Part shown: positions 25,700 to 33,771 of the stretch, one piece after another | Layout of the letters: each line of letters opens with the position of its first letter | Numbering within the stretch: position 1 is the first letter of the stretch | NCBI GenBank assembly: GCA_947595925.1 | Contig: CANQEV010000033.1 | Span: 1 to 36,710 of the forward strand | DNA from: an uncultured Acetatifactor sp. | GTDB taxonomy: Bacteria > Bacillota > Clostridia > Lachnospirales > Lachnospiraceae | Direction: 5' to 3' | Length of the DNA stretch: 36,710 nucleotides | The notes under the pieces: model-generated | Seen by the model: the letters and a program-made list of their open reading frames with translations, nothing else | What the model was told of the DNA's origin: nothing | Database searches by the model: none | Position numbers and translations under genes: made by a program

Positions 25700-28324
25700 A
25701 TGTCGGATACGGGAAAGGGCCTGACGGAGCGGGAGGCGCGAAGAAGGCTTTCAGAAAACGGGCCGAATCAGTTGAAAAAGGCAAAGGGGAAATCGGGTCT
25801 GCAGGTCTTTTGGGAGCAGCTTCAGGATCCCCTGATCTATGTCCTGTTGGTGGCGGCGGGGGTGTCCCTTCTGCTTCGGGAGTATAGCGACGCGGCGATC
25901 ATCGCGGTGGTGGTCCTGATGAACGCCTTTATCGGAACCCTTCAGGAGGGGAAGGCAAAGAAGGCCCTGGACGCCCTGCAGAAGCTCCAGAGTCCAAAAG
26001 CCTTTGTGATCCGGGAAGGCGTGAAAAAGGAGATCCCGGCGGCGGAGATCGTGGTGGGGGATCTGGTCTGCCTGGAGGCGGGCTGCAGGGTGCCTGCGGA
26101 TCTCAGGCTGACAGAAACCATCGGCCTGAAAGTGGAGGAGTCCGCCCTGACCGGGGAATCCGTCCCGGTGGAGAAAGACGCCTCTTTTCAGGACGGCGGC
26201 AGGGAACTTCCCCTGGGGGACCGCAGGAACCTGGCCTATATGTCCACGACGGTCACCGGCGGCCGGGGAGAGGGAATCGTGACCGCCGTCGGCATGCAGA
26301 CCCAGCTGGGGCAGATCGCGGACATGATCCATGAGGGGAAGGAAGAGCTCACGCCCCTGCAGAAGCGCCTGGGGGATCTGGGAAAGGTCCTGAGCCTTTT
26401 ATCCCTCCTTTTGTGCGCCGCCCTGTTCGGCATCGCGGTTCTGCAAAAGCGGGATATCATGCAGATGCTGATCACCGCCATCTCCCTTGCGGTGGCGGCC
26501 GTCCCGGAGGGGCTTCCGGCGGTGGTGACCATTTGCCTGGCGCTCTCCGTCACCCGCATGGTCAAGGCCAACACCATCGTCCGAAAACTCCCCTCCGTGG
26601 AGACATTGGGCGCCGTGAGCGTCGTCTGTTCGGATAAGACGGGGACCCTCACCCAGAACCATATGACCGCGGAGATGGGCTATTGGGACGGGAGGATCCG
26701 GGACCTGAAACATCCGAAAGGAGACGTGCCGCCTGGGGAATTCCTGCAGGGGATCGTTCTCTGCGGCGACGCGGTGCTGGGGGAGAAGGGCAGCGTGGGG
26801 GATCCCACGGAGATCGCCCTTCTGGAGCTGGGGAAGAGATTCGGCGTGGAAAAGGAATCCCTCTCGGCGGCGCTTCCCCGGGTAAAGGAGGTTCCCTTTG
26901 ACTCCGAGAGCAGACAGATGTCCACCTATCACCGCGGCAGGACGCGGAGCGTGGGATACCGGAAGGGCGCGCCGGACGTGGTGCTTCAGAGCTGCGGCTT
27001 TGTCAGAATTTCCGGCAGGACGCTTCCCCTGGACGAAGGGATGCGGGAGGGCATCCTTCGGGCGGTGCGGGAGCTCTCTAAAAAGGCGTACCGGATCCTG
27101 GCGGTGGCGTCCCGGGAGGACGAGGACATACGCGCCGGAAGCGGCTGGACCTTTCTCGGTCTTGCGGCCATGCGGGATCCCGCCAGGCCGGAGGCGGCAA
27201 GGGCGGTGAACATCTTGAAAAAGGCTGGGGTCAGGACGGTGATGATCACCGGGGACTATGTGGAGACCGCCCTGGCCATCGGAAGGCAGATCGGCATTGC
27301 GGAGGACAGAAGCCAGTGCCTGACCGGGGAGGAGCTCGCCGCCCTCAGCGATTCGGAATTGGAAGCGGGACTCTCCGACATACGCATTTTTGCTAGGGTT
27401 TCCCCGGCCCAGAAAGTCCGCATCGTAAAGGGTTTCCAGAAAAGGAAAGAGATCGTGGCAATGTCGGGGGACGGAGTGAATGATTCACCATCCCTGAAGG
27501 CGGCGGACATCGGCATCGCCATGGGAAAAAACGGCACGGACGTGGCGAAACAGGCGGCGGACATGGTGCTGGTGGACGATAATTTTGCCACGATTGAGAA
27601 GGCCATCGAGGAGGGCCGCGGGGTCTACGAAAACATCAGAAAATCGGTGATCTTTCTCCTGTCCTCGAATCTGGGAGAACTCCTGACCATGTTTGCCGCG
27701 GTGATCCTGGGATTTGCCTCGCCCTTAAAGAGCAGCCATATCCTCTGGATCAACCTGATCACGGATTCCCTGCCGGCCCTTGCCCTGGGTGTGGATCAGA
27801 ACGACCGGGCGGCGCTGATGCGCAACTCCCCCAGAAAGGCGGAGGAGAGCCTTTTTGCCAGGGGCGGGCTGGGGTGCACCTGCTTTTACGGGCTCCTGAT
27901 CGCGGGGATCAGCCTGTGCGCGTTCTTTCTGCCGGTGTTTCCGGCGCTGGGGGAGCTGGGGGATCTGCGCCGTGCTCCCGCCCTGCTCCGGGCCTGCCTG
28001 GAACAGCCCGGCGTCCTTGTCCGCGCCCAGACTTATGCGTTTACCGTCCTGGGGATGAGCCAGCTTTTTCACGCGGTGGGGATGCGGGACGTGGAGAGAT
28101 CCGTATTTCGGATGAACCATCTGGAAAACAAGCTGATGATCCTGGCCTGTCTGGTGGGCCTGCTTTTGCAGTTTGCCGTGACGGAGGTGCCATTTCTCGT
28201 CAGCGCCTTCGGAACATCTTCCCTGAGCCTTGGGGAGTGGCTTGTGCTGGCGGGTCTTGCGGCAGCGCCGCTGATCGCCCATGAGGTGATCGCATTGTTT
28301 TCAAAACTAGGTACGCGTTCTTAA
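25700..28324 (+). CDS. P-type (P2A) cation-transporting ATPase, probably calcium
   Basis: An 874-residue P-type ATPase that would pump a cation, most likely Ca2+, out of the cell. Features in order: cation_ATPase_N (LTEREARRRLSENGPNQL), actuator loop ALTGESVPVEK, the M4 motif VPEGLPAVVT, phosphorylation site Asp312 in CSDKTGTLTQN, hinge MSGDGVNDSPSLKAADIGIA, then M5 SSNLGELLTMF and M6 INLITDSLPALALG, with the Asn, Glu and Asp positions expected of SERCA-like pumps. The start at 25700 is chosen for the GGGGAGG site; an in-frame ATG at 25676 has none. A terminator and repeats sit in front of it. The ion is inferred from subfamily motifs. Confidence 0.93.
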   Translation: MSDTGKGLTEREARRRLSENGPNQLKKAKGKSGLQVFWEQLQDPLIYVLLVAAGVSLLLREYSDAAIIAVVVLMNAFIGTLQEGKAKKALDALQKLQSPKAFVIREGVKKEIPAAEIVVGDLVCLEAGCRVPADLRLTETIGLKVEESALTGESVPVEKDASFQDGGRELPLGDRRNLAYMSTTVTGGRGEGIVTAVGMQTQLGQIADMIHEGKEELTPLQKRLGDLGKVLSLLSLLLCAALFGIAVLQKRDIMQMLITAISLAVAAVPEGLPAVVTICLALSVTRMVKANTIVRKLPSVETLGAVSVVCSDKTGTLTQNHMTAEMGYWDGRIRDLKHPKGDVPPGEFLQGIVLCGDAVLGEKGSVGDPTEIALLELGKRFGVEKESLSAALPRVKEVPFDSESRQMSTYHRGRTRSVGYRKGAPDVVLQSCGFVRISGRTLPLDEGMREGILRAVRELSKKAYRILAVASREDEDIRAGSGWTFLGLAAMRDPARPEAARAVNILKKAGVRTVMITGDYVETALAIGRQIGIAEDRSQCLTGEELAALSDSELEAGLSDIRIFARVSPAQKVRIVKGFQKRKEIVAMSGDGVNDSPSLKAADIGIAMGKNGTDVAKQAADMVLVDDNFATIEKAIEEGRGVYENIRKSVIFLLSSNLGELLTMFAAVILGFASPLKSSHILWINLITDSLPALALGVDQNDRAALMRNSPRKAEESLFARGGLGCTCFYGLLIAGISLCAFFLPVFPALGELGDLRRAPALLRACLEQPGVLVRAQTYAFTVLGMSQLFHAVGMRDVERSVFRMNHLENKLMILACLVGLLLQFAVTEVPFLVSAFGTSSLSLGEWLVLAGLAAAPLIAHEVIALFSKLGTRS

Positions 28325-28351
28325 AATCCAGGTGCAGGAACTCTTCCGTTA

Positions 28352-28360
28352 TGGTATAAT
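28352..28360 (+). promoter_or_regulatory. Extended -10 promoter for the DHH phosphoesterase gene
   Basis: TGGTATAAT, a perfect extended -10 box, with no good -35. It starts just after the P-type ATPase stop and would place the whole 13-nt repeat array in the leader. Confidence 0.6.
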
Positions 28361-28373
28361 CAGGTCGAAGAGA

Positions 28374-28504
28374 GAAAATTCTGAAAGAAAGTCTTGAAAG
28401 TAAATTCTGAAAGAAAGTTCGGAAGGAAAATTTTGTAAGAAAGTCCAAAAGGAAAATCCTGGAGGAAAATTTTGCAAGGAAAGTCCTGAAGGAAAATTCT
28501 GAAG
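28374..28504 (+). repeat. Ten tandem 13-nt purine-rich units in the DHH gene leader
   Basis: Ten head-to-tail units (nine of 13 nt, one of 14 nt) with consensus GAAARTYCTGAAR fill 28374-28504. Units starting GAAAATT and GAAAGTC mostly alternate, giving a 26-nt higher order. There is no open frame across it on the plus strand, and a period of 13 does not fit a coding repeat. Several units contain AGGA or GGAGG like ribosome-site cores. It ends 59 nt before the start codon. Confidence 0.85.
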
Positions 28505-28563
28505 GGTATGGCAGGACAGGAAAACAGGCTGATCGTAAAAAGTGAGGAACACAGGAGGAGAGC

Positions 28564-29505
28564 ATGAATCTTTCAATCGGGGAAATGGCGGAGAAGCTGA
28601 AGGAATATCAGGAGTTTCGGATCATATATCACATCCGGCCGGACGGGGACTGCATCGGTTCCGCGTACGCCCTGGCGCTGGCGCTGAAGGCTCTCGGGGC
28701 GAAATGCGAGGTGGCGGGGCAGGATCCGGTCCCGGGCCTTCACCGGGAGATGACGGAGAAAGTGGAGATGGACGTCCTGGGGGATCCGGTGTATGTCTCC
28801 GTGGACACGGCGACGCCCGCCCGGGCCGGGAAATATTCGGGGGAACATTTCACGTTCTGCATCGATCACCACAGGGACAATTCCGTCCAGGCGGATTATA
28901 AATATGTGGAGGAGGACTGCGGGGCCTGCGCCGAGATCATCTTAAAGCTCATCAAGGCCATGGGAGTTTCCGTGACGAAGGAGATGGCGGACTTTCTCTA
29001 CACGGCCCTGGTGATGGACACCATGTGCTTCCGGACCACGGCCACCAGCGTCCAGTCCTTTGAGACGGCGGCGGAGCTGAAGCGGCTTGGGGCGGACGTC
29101 TACCGCATCGGAAGAAGGACCATGTATATCAAAACGCCCCAGAGGATCCAGATCGAACAGAGGCTCCGGGACAGTTTTCACTATGCATCAGACGGGAAGC
29201 TGATCACAGGAGTTTTGACGCTGAAAGATCTGCAGGAGGTCGGGATCCTGGATTCAGAGCTGGAGGGGATCAACTCCCTGGCAGAGCAGGTCATGGGGTT
29301 AAAGATCGGCGTGACGGTCCGGGAACTGCCGGACGGGAGATCCCGGTGCTCCGTGCGGACAAGCGAGGAGGTGGACGCCAGCGAGATCTGCCGCCTTCTG
29401 GGAGGCGGCGGACACAAGCACGCGGCCTGCTGCGAGCTGGACTGCAGCCCGGAAAAGGCGAGGAAAGTTATGGAAGAACACTGCAGGAAGTTTCTTCCCG
29501 GGTGA
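28564..29505 (+). CDS. nrnA: DHH/DHHA1 phosphoesterase, NrnA-like (nanoRNase/pAp phosphatase)
   Basis: A 313-residue cytosolic DHH phosphoesterase. Motif I is IYHIRPDGDCIGS (His23, Asp27, Asp29), motif II VSVDTATPAR, motif III the DHH triad at 101-103 (IDHHRDN), motif IV ALVMDTMCFRTTAT. The DHHA1 substrate-binding domain ends with GGGGHKHAA (280-288). This order and length fit NrnA, which degrades 2-5-nt RNAs (and pGpG) and removes the 3' phosphate of pAp; c-di-AMP-degrading relatives have extra PAS/GGDEF domains, which are absent here. In many Firmicutes a homologue lies beside rbfA and truB, but not here. The start has AGGAGGAG upstream. The exact substrate among DHH enzymes is not certain. 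Confidence 0.88.
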   Translation: MNLSIGEMAEKLKEYQEFRIIYHIRPDGDCIGSAYALALALKALGAKCEVAGQDPVPGLHREMTEKVEMDVLGDPVYVSVDTATPARAGKYSGEHFTFCIDHHRDNSVQADYKYVEEDCGACAEIILKLIKAMGVSVTKEMADFLYTALVMDTMCFRTTATSVQSFETAAELKRLGADVYRIGRRTMYIKTPQRIQIEQRLRDSFHYASDGKLITGVLTLKDLQEVGILDSELEGINSLAEQVMGLKIGVTVRELPDGRSRCSVRTSEEVDASEICRLLGGGGHKHAACCELDCSPEKARKVMEEHCRKFLPG

Positions 29506-29555
29506 GGTTTGCGGGATGATGCTGCGGCAGACATACTCCAGAGGAGGTTTTTATC

Positions 29556-30074
29556 TTGAGATTCTTAAATTTTGTAAAACGGCATTATAAAATCTTTGTT
29601 GTGAACTTTATTGTCCTGGGTTTTATAGCGTTTACCTTATTGGCTCAATTCGGAGTACACGTCAGGGTTGACAAGGGCGTGAACCTGATCCCTGTCGAAA
29701 TCGATTCCAGCCAATCGACAAAGTATATTCGTATGCATAGCAAATCAATATTTGTAACGGAACGCTATGTCTATTTAAGGTATGAAAATGAGGCGCAAAA
29801 ACCGTTCTGGGCGCCGGTTTCCGTTGTGTTTGGAAGGGCCGGCGAAGATGAGATCAAAGCCAGGATCCAAGAGGGCGATGTGATAAAAAGAAATGTTTTT
29901 ATAAATACAAAAACCAATGAGGCCATAGGAGTAACCAGGAATGGTACATCGATTTTGGCCTTATATTATCATAACAGCAAGATGTTTCGATATGGGATCC
30001 TGATATTGATCATAGTTGATATTTTTATTGGATTGCTGATTCAAGTCAGGAAAACAAAAAGTAAGGGAAAATGA
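29556..30074 (+). CDS. Hypothetical membrane protein with two membrane helices
   Basis: A 172-residue protein that I do not recognise. One hydrophobic helix lies at about residues 12-33 (FVVNFIVLGFIAFTLLAQFG) and a second near the C terminus (GILILIIVDIFIGLLI), leaving about 110 residues between them, rich in beta pattern (SIFVTERYVYLRYENEA), probably outside the cell. The basic tail RKTKSKGK would be inside. The start is TTG at 29556, supported by GAGGAGG at 29541-29547. The gene is clearly AT-richer than its neighbours, as is the gene after it, suggesting a recently gained two-gene unit. Function unknown. Confidence 0.75.
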   Translation: MRFLNFVKRHYKIFVVNFIVLGFIAFTLLAQFGVHVRVDKGVNLIPVEIDSSQSTKYIRMHSKSIFVTERYVYLRYENEAQKPFWAPVSVVFGRAGEDEIKARIQEGDVIKRNVFINTKTNEAIGVTRNGTSILALYYHNSKMFRYGILILIIVDIFIGLLIQVRKTKSKGK

Positions 30075-30117
30075 TAGGCAGTTTTTACGGATGAAAAAGT
30101 TTAAGGAGGAAAGAGAA

Positions 30118-30654
30118 GTGAGGTTAATACTACATTTGAATGCCCGTTTTCAGCCCAAACACAGATTTGAACTGGAGGATGCTTTACAAGATATTTTACA
30201 AGAAGAAAATGCGGGAGAGGTAACAGGCGGAGGAACGTCGATGAAGGAGAATGGCGAAATAGACAGCTGCGATATAGAAATTGATTTTTCTGACGCTCAG
30301 AAAAGTCTGGGATGGCTTGTAGATCTGCTCAATGCCATAGGGATCCCAAAGGGATCTGTCTTGCGCGGAACGGAACCGCCGGTCCCTGTCGGCACCTTAG
30401 AGGGCTTGGCGATTTATATATATGAATCAGACTTGCCGGAAGAAATATACAAAAACTGTGATATCAATTATGCAATTAAGCAATTAGAACAGTCGATCGA
30501 GGGCATCGGGCATATGTACAGTTATAGGGAACTCAAAGAGTTTACCGCATTATATTTTTATGGCACATCCTTTGCGGCAATGAAAGAGAAAATGGATCCC
30601 TTTGTCTCCAGTTACCCATTATGTCAAAAATGCCGCATTGAGCAGATCGCATAA
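30118..30654 (+). CDS. Hypothetical protein, probably two ferredoxin-like (beta-alpha-beta-beta-alpha-beta) modules
   Basis: A 178-residue protein of unknown function without signal or membrane segment. By eye both halves show the same strand/helix order: RLILHLNA, helix ELEDALQDILQEE, strands EVTGGG and SCDIEIDF, helix SLGWLVDLLNAI, strand; then GLAIYIY, helix AIKQLEQSIEG, strands HMYSYREL and TALYFYG, helix AMKEKMDPFVSSY, strand CRIEQIA. The start is set at GTG 30118 because AAGGAGG lies at 30103-30109; an in-frame ATG at 30091 has no ribosome site. It follows the membrane-protein gene by 43 nt and shares its low GC. Such small double-module proteins include immunity proteins, but that is only a guess. 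Confidence 0.75.
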   Translation: MRLILHLNARFQPKHRFELEDALQDILQEENAGEVTGGGTSMKENGEIDSCDIEIDFSDAQKSLGWLVDLLNAIGIPKGSVLRGTEPPVPVGTLEGLAIYIYESDLPEEIYKNCDINYAIKQLEQSIEGIGHMYSYRELKEFTALYFYGTSFAAMKEKMDPFVSSYPLCQKCRIEQIA

Positions 30655-30668
30655 AGTACGATGGAAGA

Positions 30669-30712
30669 AAATCGCTGCACCGCAGCCCAGGCAGGCTGTC
30701 GCGCAGCGATTA
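30669..30712. terminator. Hairpin between convergent genes (hypothetical gene and uxuB)
   Basis: AATCGCTGC (30670-30678) and GCAGCGATT (30703-30711) form a perfect 9-bp stem; CAGCC/GGCTG inside can extend it. It sits between the plus-strand gene ending at 30654 and uxuB ending at 30732, so it may serve both. T-tracts are short. Confidence 0.6.
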
Positions 30713-30731
30713 TGACTTGCCATGTTCCGGT

Positions 30732-32348
30732 TTAGCTGATGTATTTCCTCAGCGTGTTCTCCACGGCGCCGATTCCGCTGGAGAGTTCTTCAAAGTAGCG
30801 CTTTACCAGGTCCGACATGCCGATGGCGGTCAGATCCACGCCGAAGATCTTCTCATTCTGAAGGAGCGCGTCCAGTTTGGAGAGATCCTTGGGAGCGGCG
30901 GAGAGTTCATAACCCGCCACGCAGGGAGTCACGGTCTCCAGCAGGGGATCGGGGCTCAGGGTGAAAGGATTGCCCAGGTCGTCCACGGCCATCAGATAGC
31001 GGAGCCACCCGGCGAACACGAGAGGTATGAGCTTTAAGGTTTTGACGTCCAGATCGCTGCGCTTCTCATAGGCCTTGATGGTCTCGCCGAAGCGGATCGC
31101 CAGTTTCTGAGAGGTGTCGGTGGCGATGCGCTGGGGAGTGTCCGGCATGAACGGGTTGGGGATGCGGATGTTCACCACCGCGTCGATGAAATCCCTGGGC
31201 CGGATGATGCCGGGATCCACTACCACGGGAAGCCCCTCCACATATCCCACAGTCTCCACGAACTTCTTCAGGAGCGGGTTCTTCATCTCGTCGGAGATGA
31301 GGGTGTAGCCCAGAAGGCAGCCGTAGATGGCGAGGGTGGTGTGCAGAGGATTCAGACAGGTGCAGACCTTCATCTTTTCCACCTTGTCCACGGTCTCGCG
31401 GTCGGTAAAGATGATGCCGCCCTTGTCGATGGGGGGTCTGCCCGCCGGGAAAGCGTCCTCGATGACAAGATACTCGCATTCCTCCGCGTTGACGAAGGGA
31501 GCGATGTAGGTGTTCTTGGAAGTGATCACGGGCTCCAGGTCTTCCATGCCGTCCTCCCGGAGCATTTCTTCCACTTTGGCGTCCGGTCTCGGCGTGATCT
31601 TGTCGATCATGCTCCAGGGGAAGGACACCTTGGCTTTATCGTTCACATAGTTCAGGAAATCTTTTTCCGCGAGGCCCGCTTCGCACCATTTCTCCGCGAA
31701 AGCGTTCACGGCGGCATACAACTTGTCGCCGTTGTGGGAGCAGTTGTCCATGCTGACCATGGCGATGGGGAGCTGGCCCGCGAGATATCTCGTATAGAGC
31801 AGGGAGACCACCTTGCCCAGGTAGCTGCCAGGTTTTTCCGGGCCCTTTTCATAATCCTCCGCCACGGCGGGAAGGAGCTCGCCCTTGCCGTTTACCAGGC
31901 TGTACCCCTTCTCGGTGATGGTGAAGCTGGCCATCTGCAGGGAGGGATTTCGGAAGATCTCCTTCAGGCGGTCATATTGTTCCCGGTTGTCGGAATCCAG
32001 GATCAGGGATTCCATGATGCTTCCCACCACGGTCTTTTCCACGGTGCCGGAGGCCTTCAGAGTGGCCAGGAGGCTTAGGTTGTCGTGGGGGCGGTTGCTC
32101 TTTTCGATGATCTCATAGTCGTACCCCTCCGCGGCGATCAGGCCCACGTCCAGGACGCCCTGGTTTAAGAGGTTCTGTACCACGTTCGCCTGAAAGGCGC
32201 GGAAGATGTTCCCGGCCCCGAAGTGGATCCAGACGGGCCTCTCATAAGTGTTTTTCTTCACAGTGTCATAGTCAAAAGAAGGGAGACGGTAACCGGCCTT
32301 CTCAAAATCGGCCTTTCCCTCCCGGATTCCCTGTAACGTCAGTTTCAT
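30732..32348 (-). CDS. uxuB: D-fructuronate reductase (mannonate oxidoreductase), mannitol dehydrogenase family
   Basis: A 538-residue NAD-dependent dehydrogenase of the long-chain mannitol dehydrogenase family. The nucleotide-binding motif is HFGAGNIFRAFQANVV near residue 42; the active-site Asn and His lie in CLNPLHTTLAIYG. Length and the GYDYEIIEKSNRP segment match the Gram-positive UxuB type. It reduces D-fructuronate to D-mannonate in glucuronate breakdown; tagaturonate reductase (UxaB) is a close alternative, but direct linkage with uxuA, whose product step follows, favours UxuB. It lies 48 nt after uxuA with a GGGAGGT site 6 nt from the start. Confidence 0.93.
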   Translation of the reverse strand: MKLTLQGIREGKADFEKAGYRLPSFDYDTVKKNTYERPVWIHFGAGNIFRAFQANVVQNLLNQGVLDVGLIAAEGYDYEIIEKSNRPHDNLSLLATLKASGTVEKTVVGSIMESLILDSDNREQYDRLKEIFRNPSLQMASFTITEKGYSLVNGKGELLPAVAEDYEKGPEKPGSYLGKVVSLLYTRYLAGQLPIAMVSMDNCSHNGDKLYAAVNAFAEKWCEAGLAEKDFLNYVNDKAKVSFPWSMIDKITPRPDAKVEEMLREDGMEDLEPVITSKNTYIAPFVNAEECEYLVIEDAFPAGRPPIDKGGIIFTDRETVDKVEKMKVCTCLNPLHTTLAIYGCLLGYTLISDEMKNPLLKKFVETVGYVEGLPVVVDPGIIRPRDFIDAVVNIRIPNPFMPDTPQRIATDTSQKLAIRFGETIKAYEKRSDLDVKTLKLIPLVFAGWLRYLMAVDDLGNPFTLSPDPLLETVTPCVAGYELSAAPKDLSKLDALLQNEKIFGVDLTAIGMSDLVKRYFEELSSGIGAVENTLRKYIS

Positions 32349-32396
32349 AGCGATACCTCCCGTGCGGATTGCACTTATTTTTTAGGCGTTTTGTCT

Positions 32397-33470
32397 TTAC
32401 GCCCTTTTGTGCTGCTTGTCGATGGCCTCCCAGAGACCGTTTAAGTAAGTCGCGCCTAAAGCCCTGTCGTAGAGCCCGTAGCCCGGCATGGCAACTTCGT
32501 CCCAGATCATGCGTCCGTGGTCGGGACGGATGGGGCCGGTGAAGCCGATGTCATAGAGGGCCAGCATGATCTCGTACATATCGAAGGTGCCGTCGCTGGA
32601 AAGGTGGGCGGATTCTTCGAAGTCCGTGGGAGAGTTGAACTTCAGGTTGCGCACATGGGCGAAGTGGATGCGGCCCTTTAAGGAGCGGATCATGTCGGGG
32701 AGATCGTTTTCCAGATTCGTGCCGTAGGAGCCGGAGCAGAAGGTCACGCCGTTGTGCGGATTGTCCACCATCTTCATCATGCGGAGGATGTTCGCCTTGT
32801 TGATGATGATGCGGGGCAGGCCGAACACGCTCCAGGCGGGATCGTCGGGATGGATCGCCATGTTGATGTCGTATTTGTCACAGACGGGCATGATGCGCTC
32901 CAGGAAGTATTTCAGGTTCGCAAAGAGCTTCTCGTCGTCCACATCCTTATACATCTCGAACAGTTCCTTGATGTGGGCCATGCGCTCGGGCTCCCAGCCG
33001 GGAAGGATCGCGCCGTTGGCGTCGCCGCTGATGGAGGCGAACATATCCTCGGGATTTAAGGCGTCCACAGCTTCCTGGGTGTAGGCCAGAACGGTGGAGC
33101 CGTCGGGGCGGACCCTTGCCAGCTCGGTCCGGGTCCAGTCAAACACGGGCATGAAATTGTAGCACACCAGATGGACGTCCGCCTGTCCGAGACGCTCCAG
33201 GGTGGTGATATAGTTGTCGATGTACTTGTCCCGGTCGGGGGTCCCTACCTTGATGGCGTCGTGGATATTCACGCTCTCGATGCCCGCCAGCTTCAGGCCG
33301 GCGTCCTCGATCTCTTTCTTCAGCGCCAGGATATCCTCCATTTCCCAGACTTCTCCGGGAGCGGTGCCGTACAGGGTGGAGATCACTCCTGTGACGCCGG
33401 GGATCTGCCGGATCTGTTTTAAGGTGACGGTGTCGTACTTGCTGCCGTACCAGCGCAATGTCATCTGCAT
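32397..33470 (-). CDS. uxuA: D-mannonate dehydratase
   Basis: A 357-residue enzyme that dehydrates D-mannonate to 2-keto-3-deoxygluconate, a metal (Mn/Fe) enzyme with a TIM-barrel fold. Family motifs: MTLRWYGSKYDTVTLKQIRQ at the N terminus, NMAIHPDDPAW, TFCSGSYGTN, GRIHFAHVRNLK and GPIRPDHGRMIWDE; these carry the His, Cys, His and Asp residues that bind the metal. The start at 33470 is used because CCCTCC on the plus strand (GGAGGG on the coding strand) lies 7 nt before it and the protein then begins like its family; the open frame continues 56 codons upstream through a promoter and operator and is not coding. It is the first gene of a uxuA-uxuB operon. Confidence 0.95.
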   Translation of the reverse strand: MQMTLRWYGSKYDTVTLKQIRQIPGVTGVISTLYGTAPGEVWEMEDILALKKEIEDAGLKLAGIESVNIHDAIKVGTPDRDKYIDNYITTLERLGQADVHLVCYNFMPVFDWTRTELARVRPDGSTVLAYTQEAVDALNPEDMFASISGDANGAILPGWEPERMAHIKELFEMYKDVDDEKLFANLKYFLERIMPVCDKYDINMAIHPDDPAWSVFGLPRIIINKANILRMMKMVDNPHNGVTFCSGSYGTNLENDLPDMIRSLKGRIHFAHVRNLKFNSPTDFEESAHLSSDGTFDMYEIMLALYDIGFTGPIRPDHGRMIWDEVAMPGYGLYDRALGATYLNGLWEAIDKQHKRA

Positions 33471-33487
33471 AAAATTGCCCTCCAATC

Positions 33488-33500
33488 TTGGTTTTACCAA
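33488..33500. promoter_or_regulatory. Candidate GntR/FadR-type operator in front of uxuA
   Basis: TTGGT-TTT-ACCAA is a perfect dyad 18 nt before the uxuA start. It resembles the TTGGT...ACCAA half-sites used by UxuR/ExuR-type regulators of uronate genes. The regulator itself is not next to it; the GntR gene at 36288 belongs to a different subfamily. Confidence 0.5.
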
Positions 33501-33551
33501 TTTTGTATCAATTCCTGTTTTCTCATAGACTGAAAAATTTATCTTAATTTT

Positions 33552-33580
33552 AGTATACTCCAAAACAGATTTCCAGGGAA
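33552..33580 (-). promoter_or_regulatory. Possible uxuAB promoter
   Basis: On the minus strand: TTCCCT, 17 nt, TATACT. The -10 box is good and the -35 weak, which would suit an activated or repressed catabolic promoter. Transcription would start near 33545, before the dyad at 33488-33500. Confidence 0.4.
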
Positions 33581-33637
33581 AGTGCAGAAATTGCTGAAAA
33601 ACATGTAAAAGTTGCTGTCTGAACTGTTTGAAAAGCA

Positions 33638-33666
33638 TTGACAGGGGGTTTTGAAATCTCTAAAAT
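33638..33666 (+). promoter_or_regulatory. Consensus SigmaA promoter of the PepSY gene
   Basis: TTGACA (33638-33643), 17 nt, TAAAAT (33661-33666). Nearly perfect, giving a leader of about 100 nt to the start at 33772. It runs divergently from uxuA. Confidence 0.8.
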
Positions 33667-33771
33667 GAAATTGAAATTAGGAAATGATATTGAAAAAATG
33701 TAGTTTTGCCAGGATGCGGATAGAACCTGTCCGGTTCCGATGAATAGAAAGAGAGGGAAAGGATAAAGGCC

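Noticed and set aside
28374..28504. CRISPR array
   Set aside because: The units are contiguous 13-mers without spacers; no cas genes nearby.
28200..28565. Minus-strand frame with Phe/Ser/Leu repeats across the 13-nt array
   Set aside because: The repeats reflect the DNA array read in one frame; unit length 13 is not a multiple of three, and the frame has no ribosome site and overlaps the ATPase gene end.
29556..30654. Calling the two AT-rich genes a toxin-antitoxin pair
   Set aside because: Sizes, membrane topology and sequence do not match any toxin or antitoxin family I can name, so they are kept as hypothetical.
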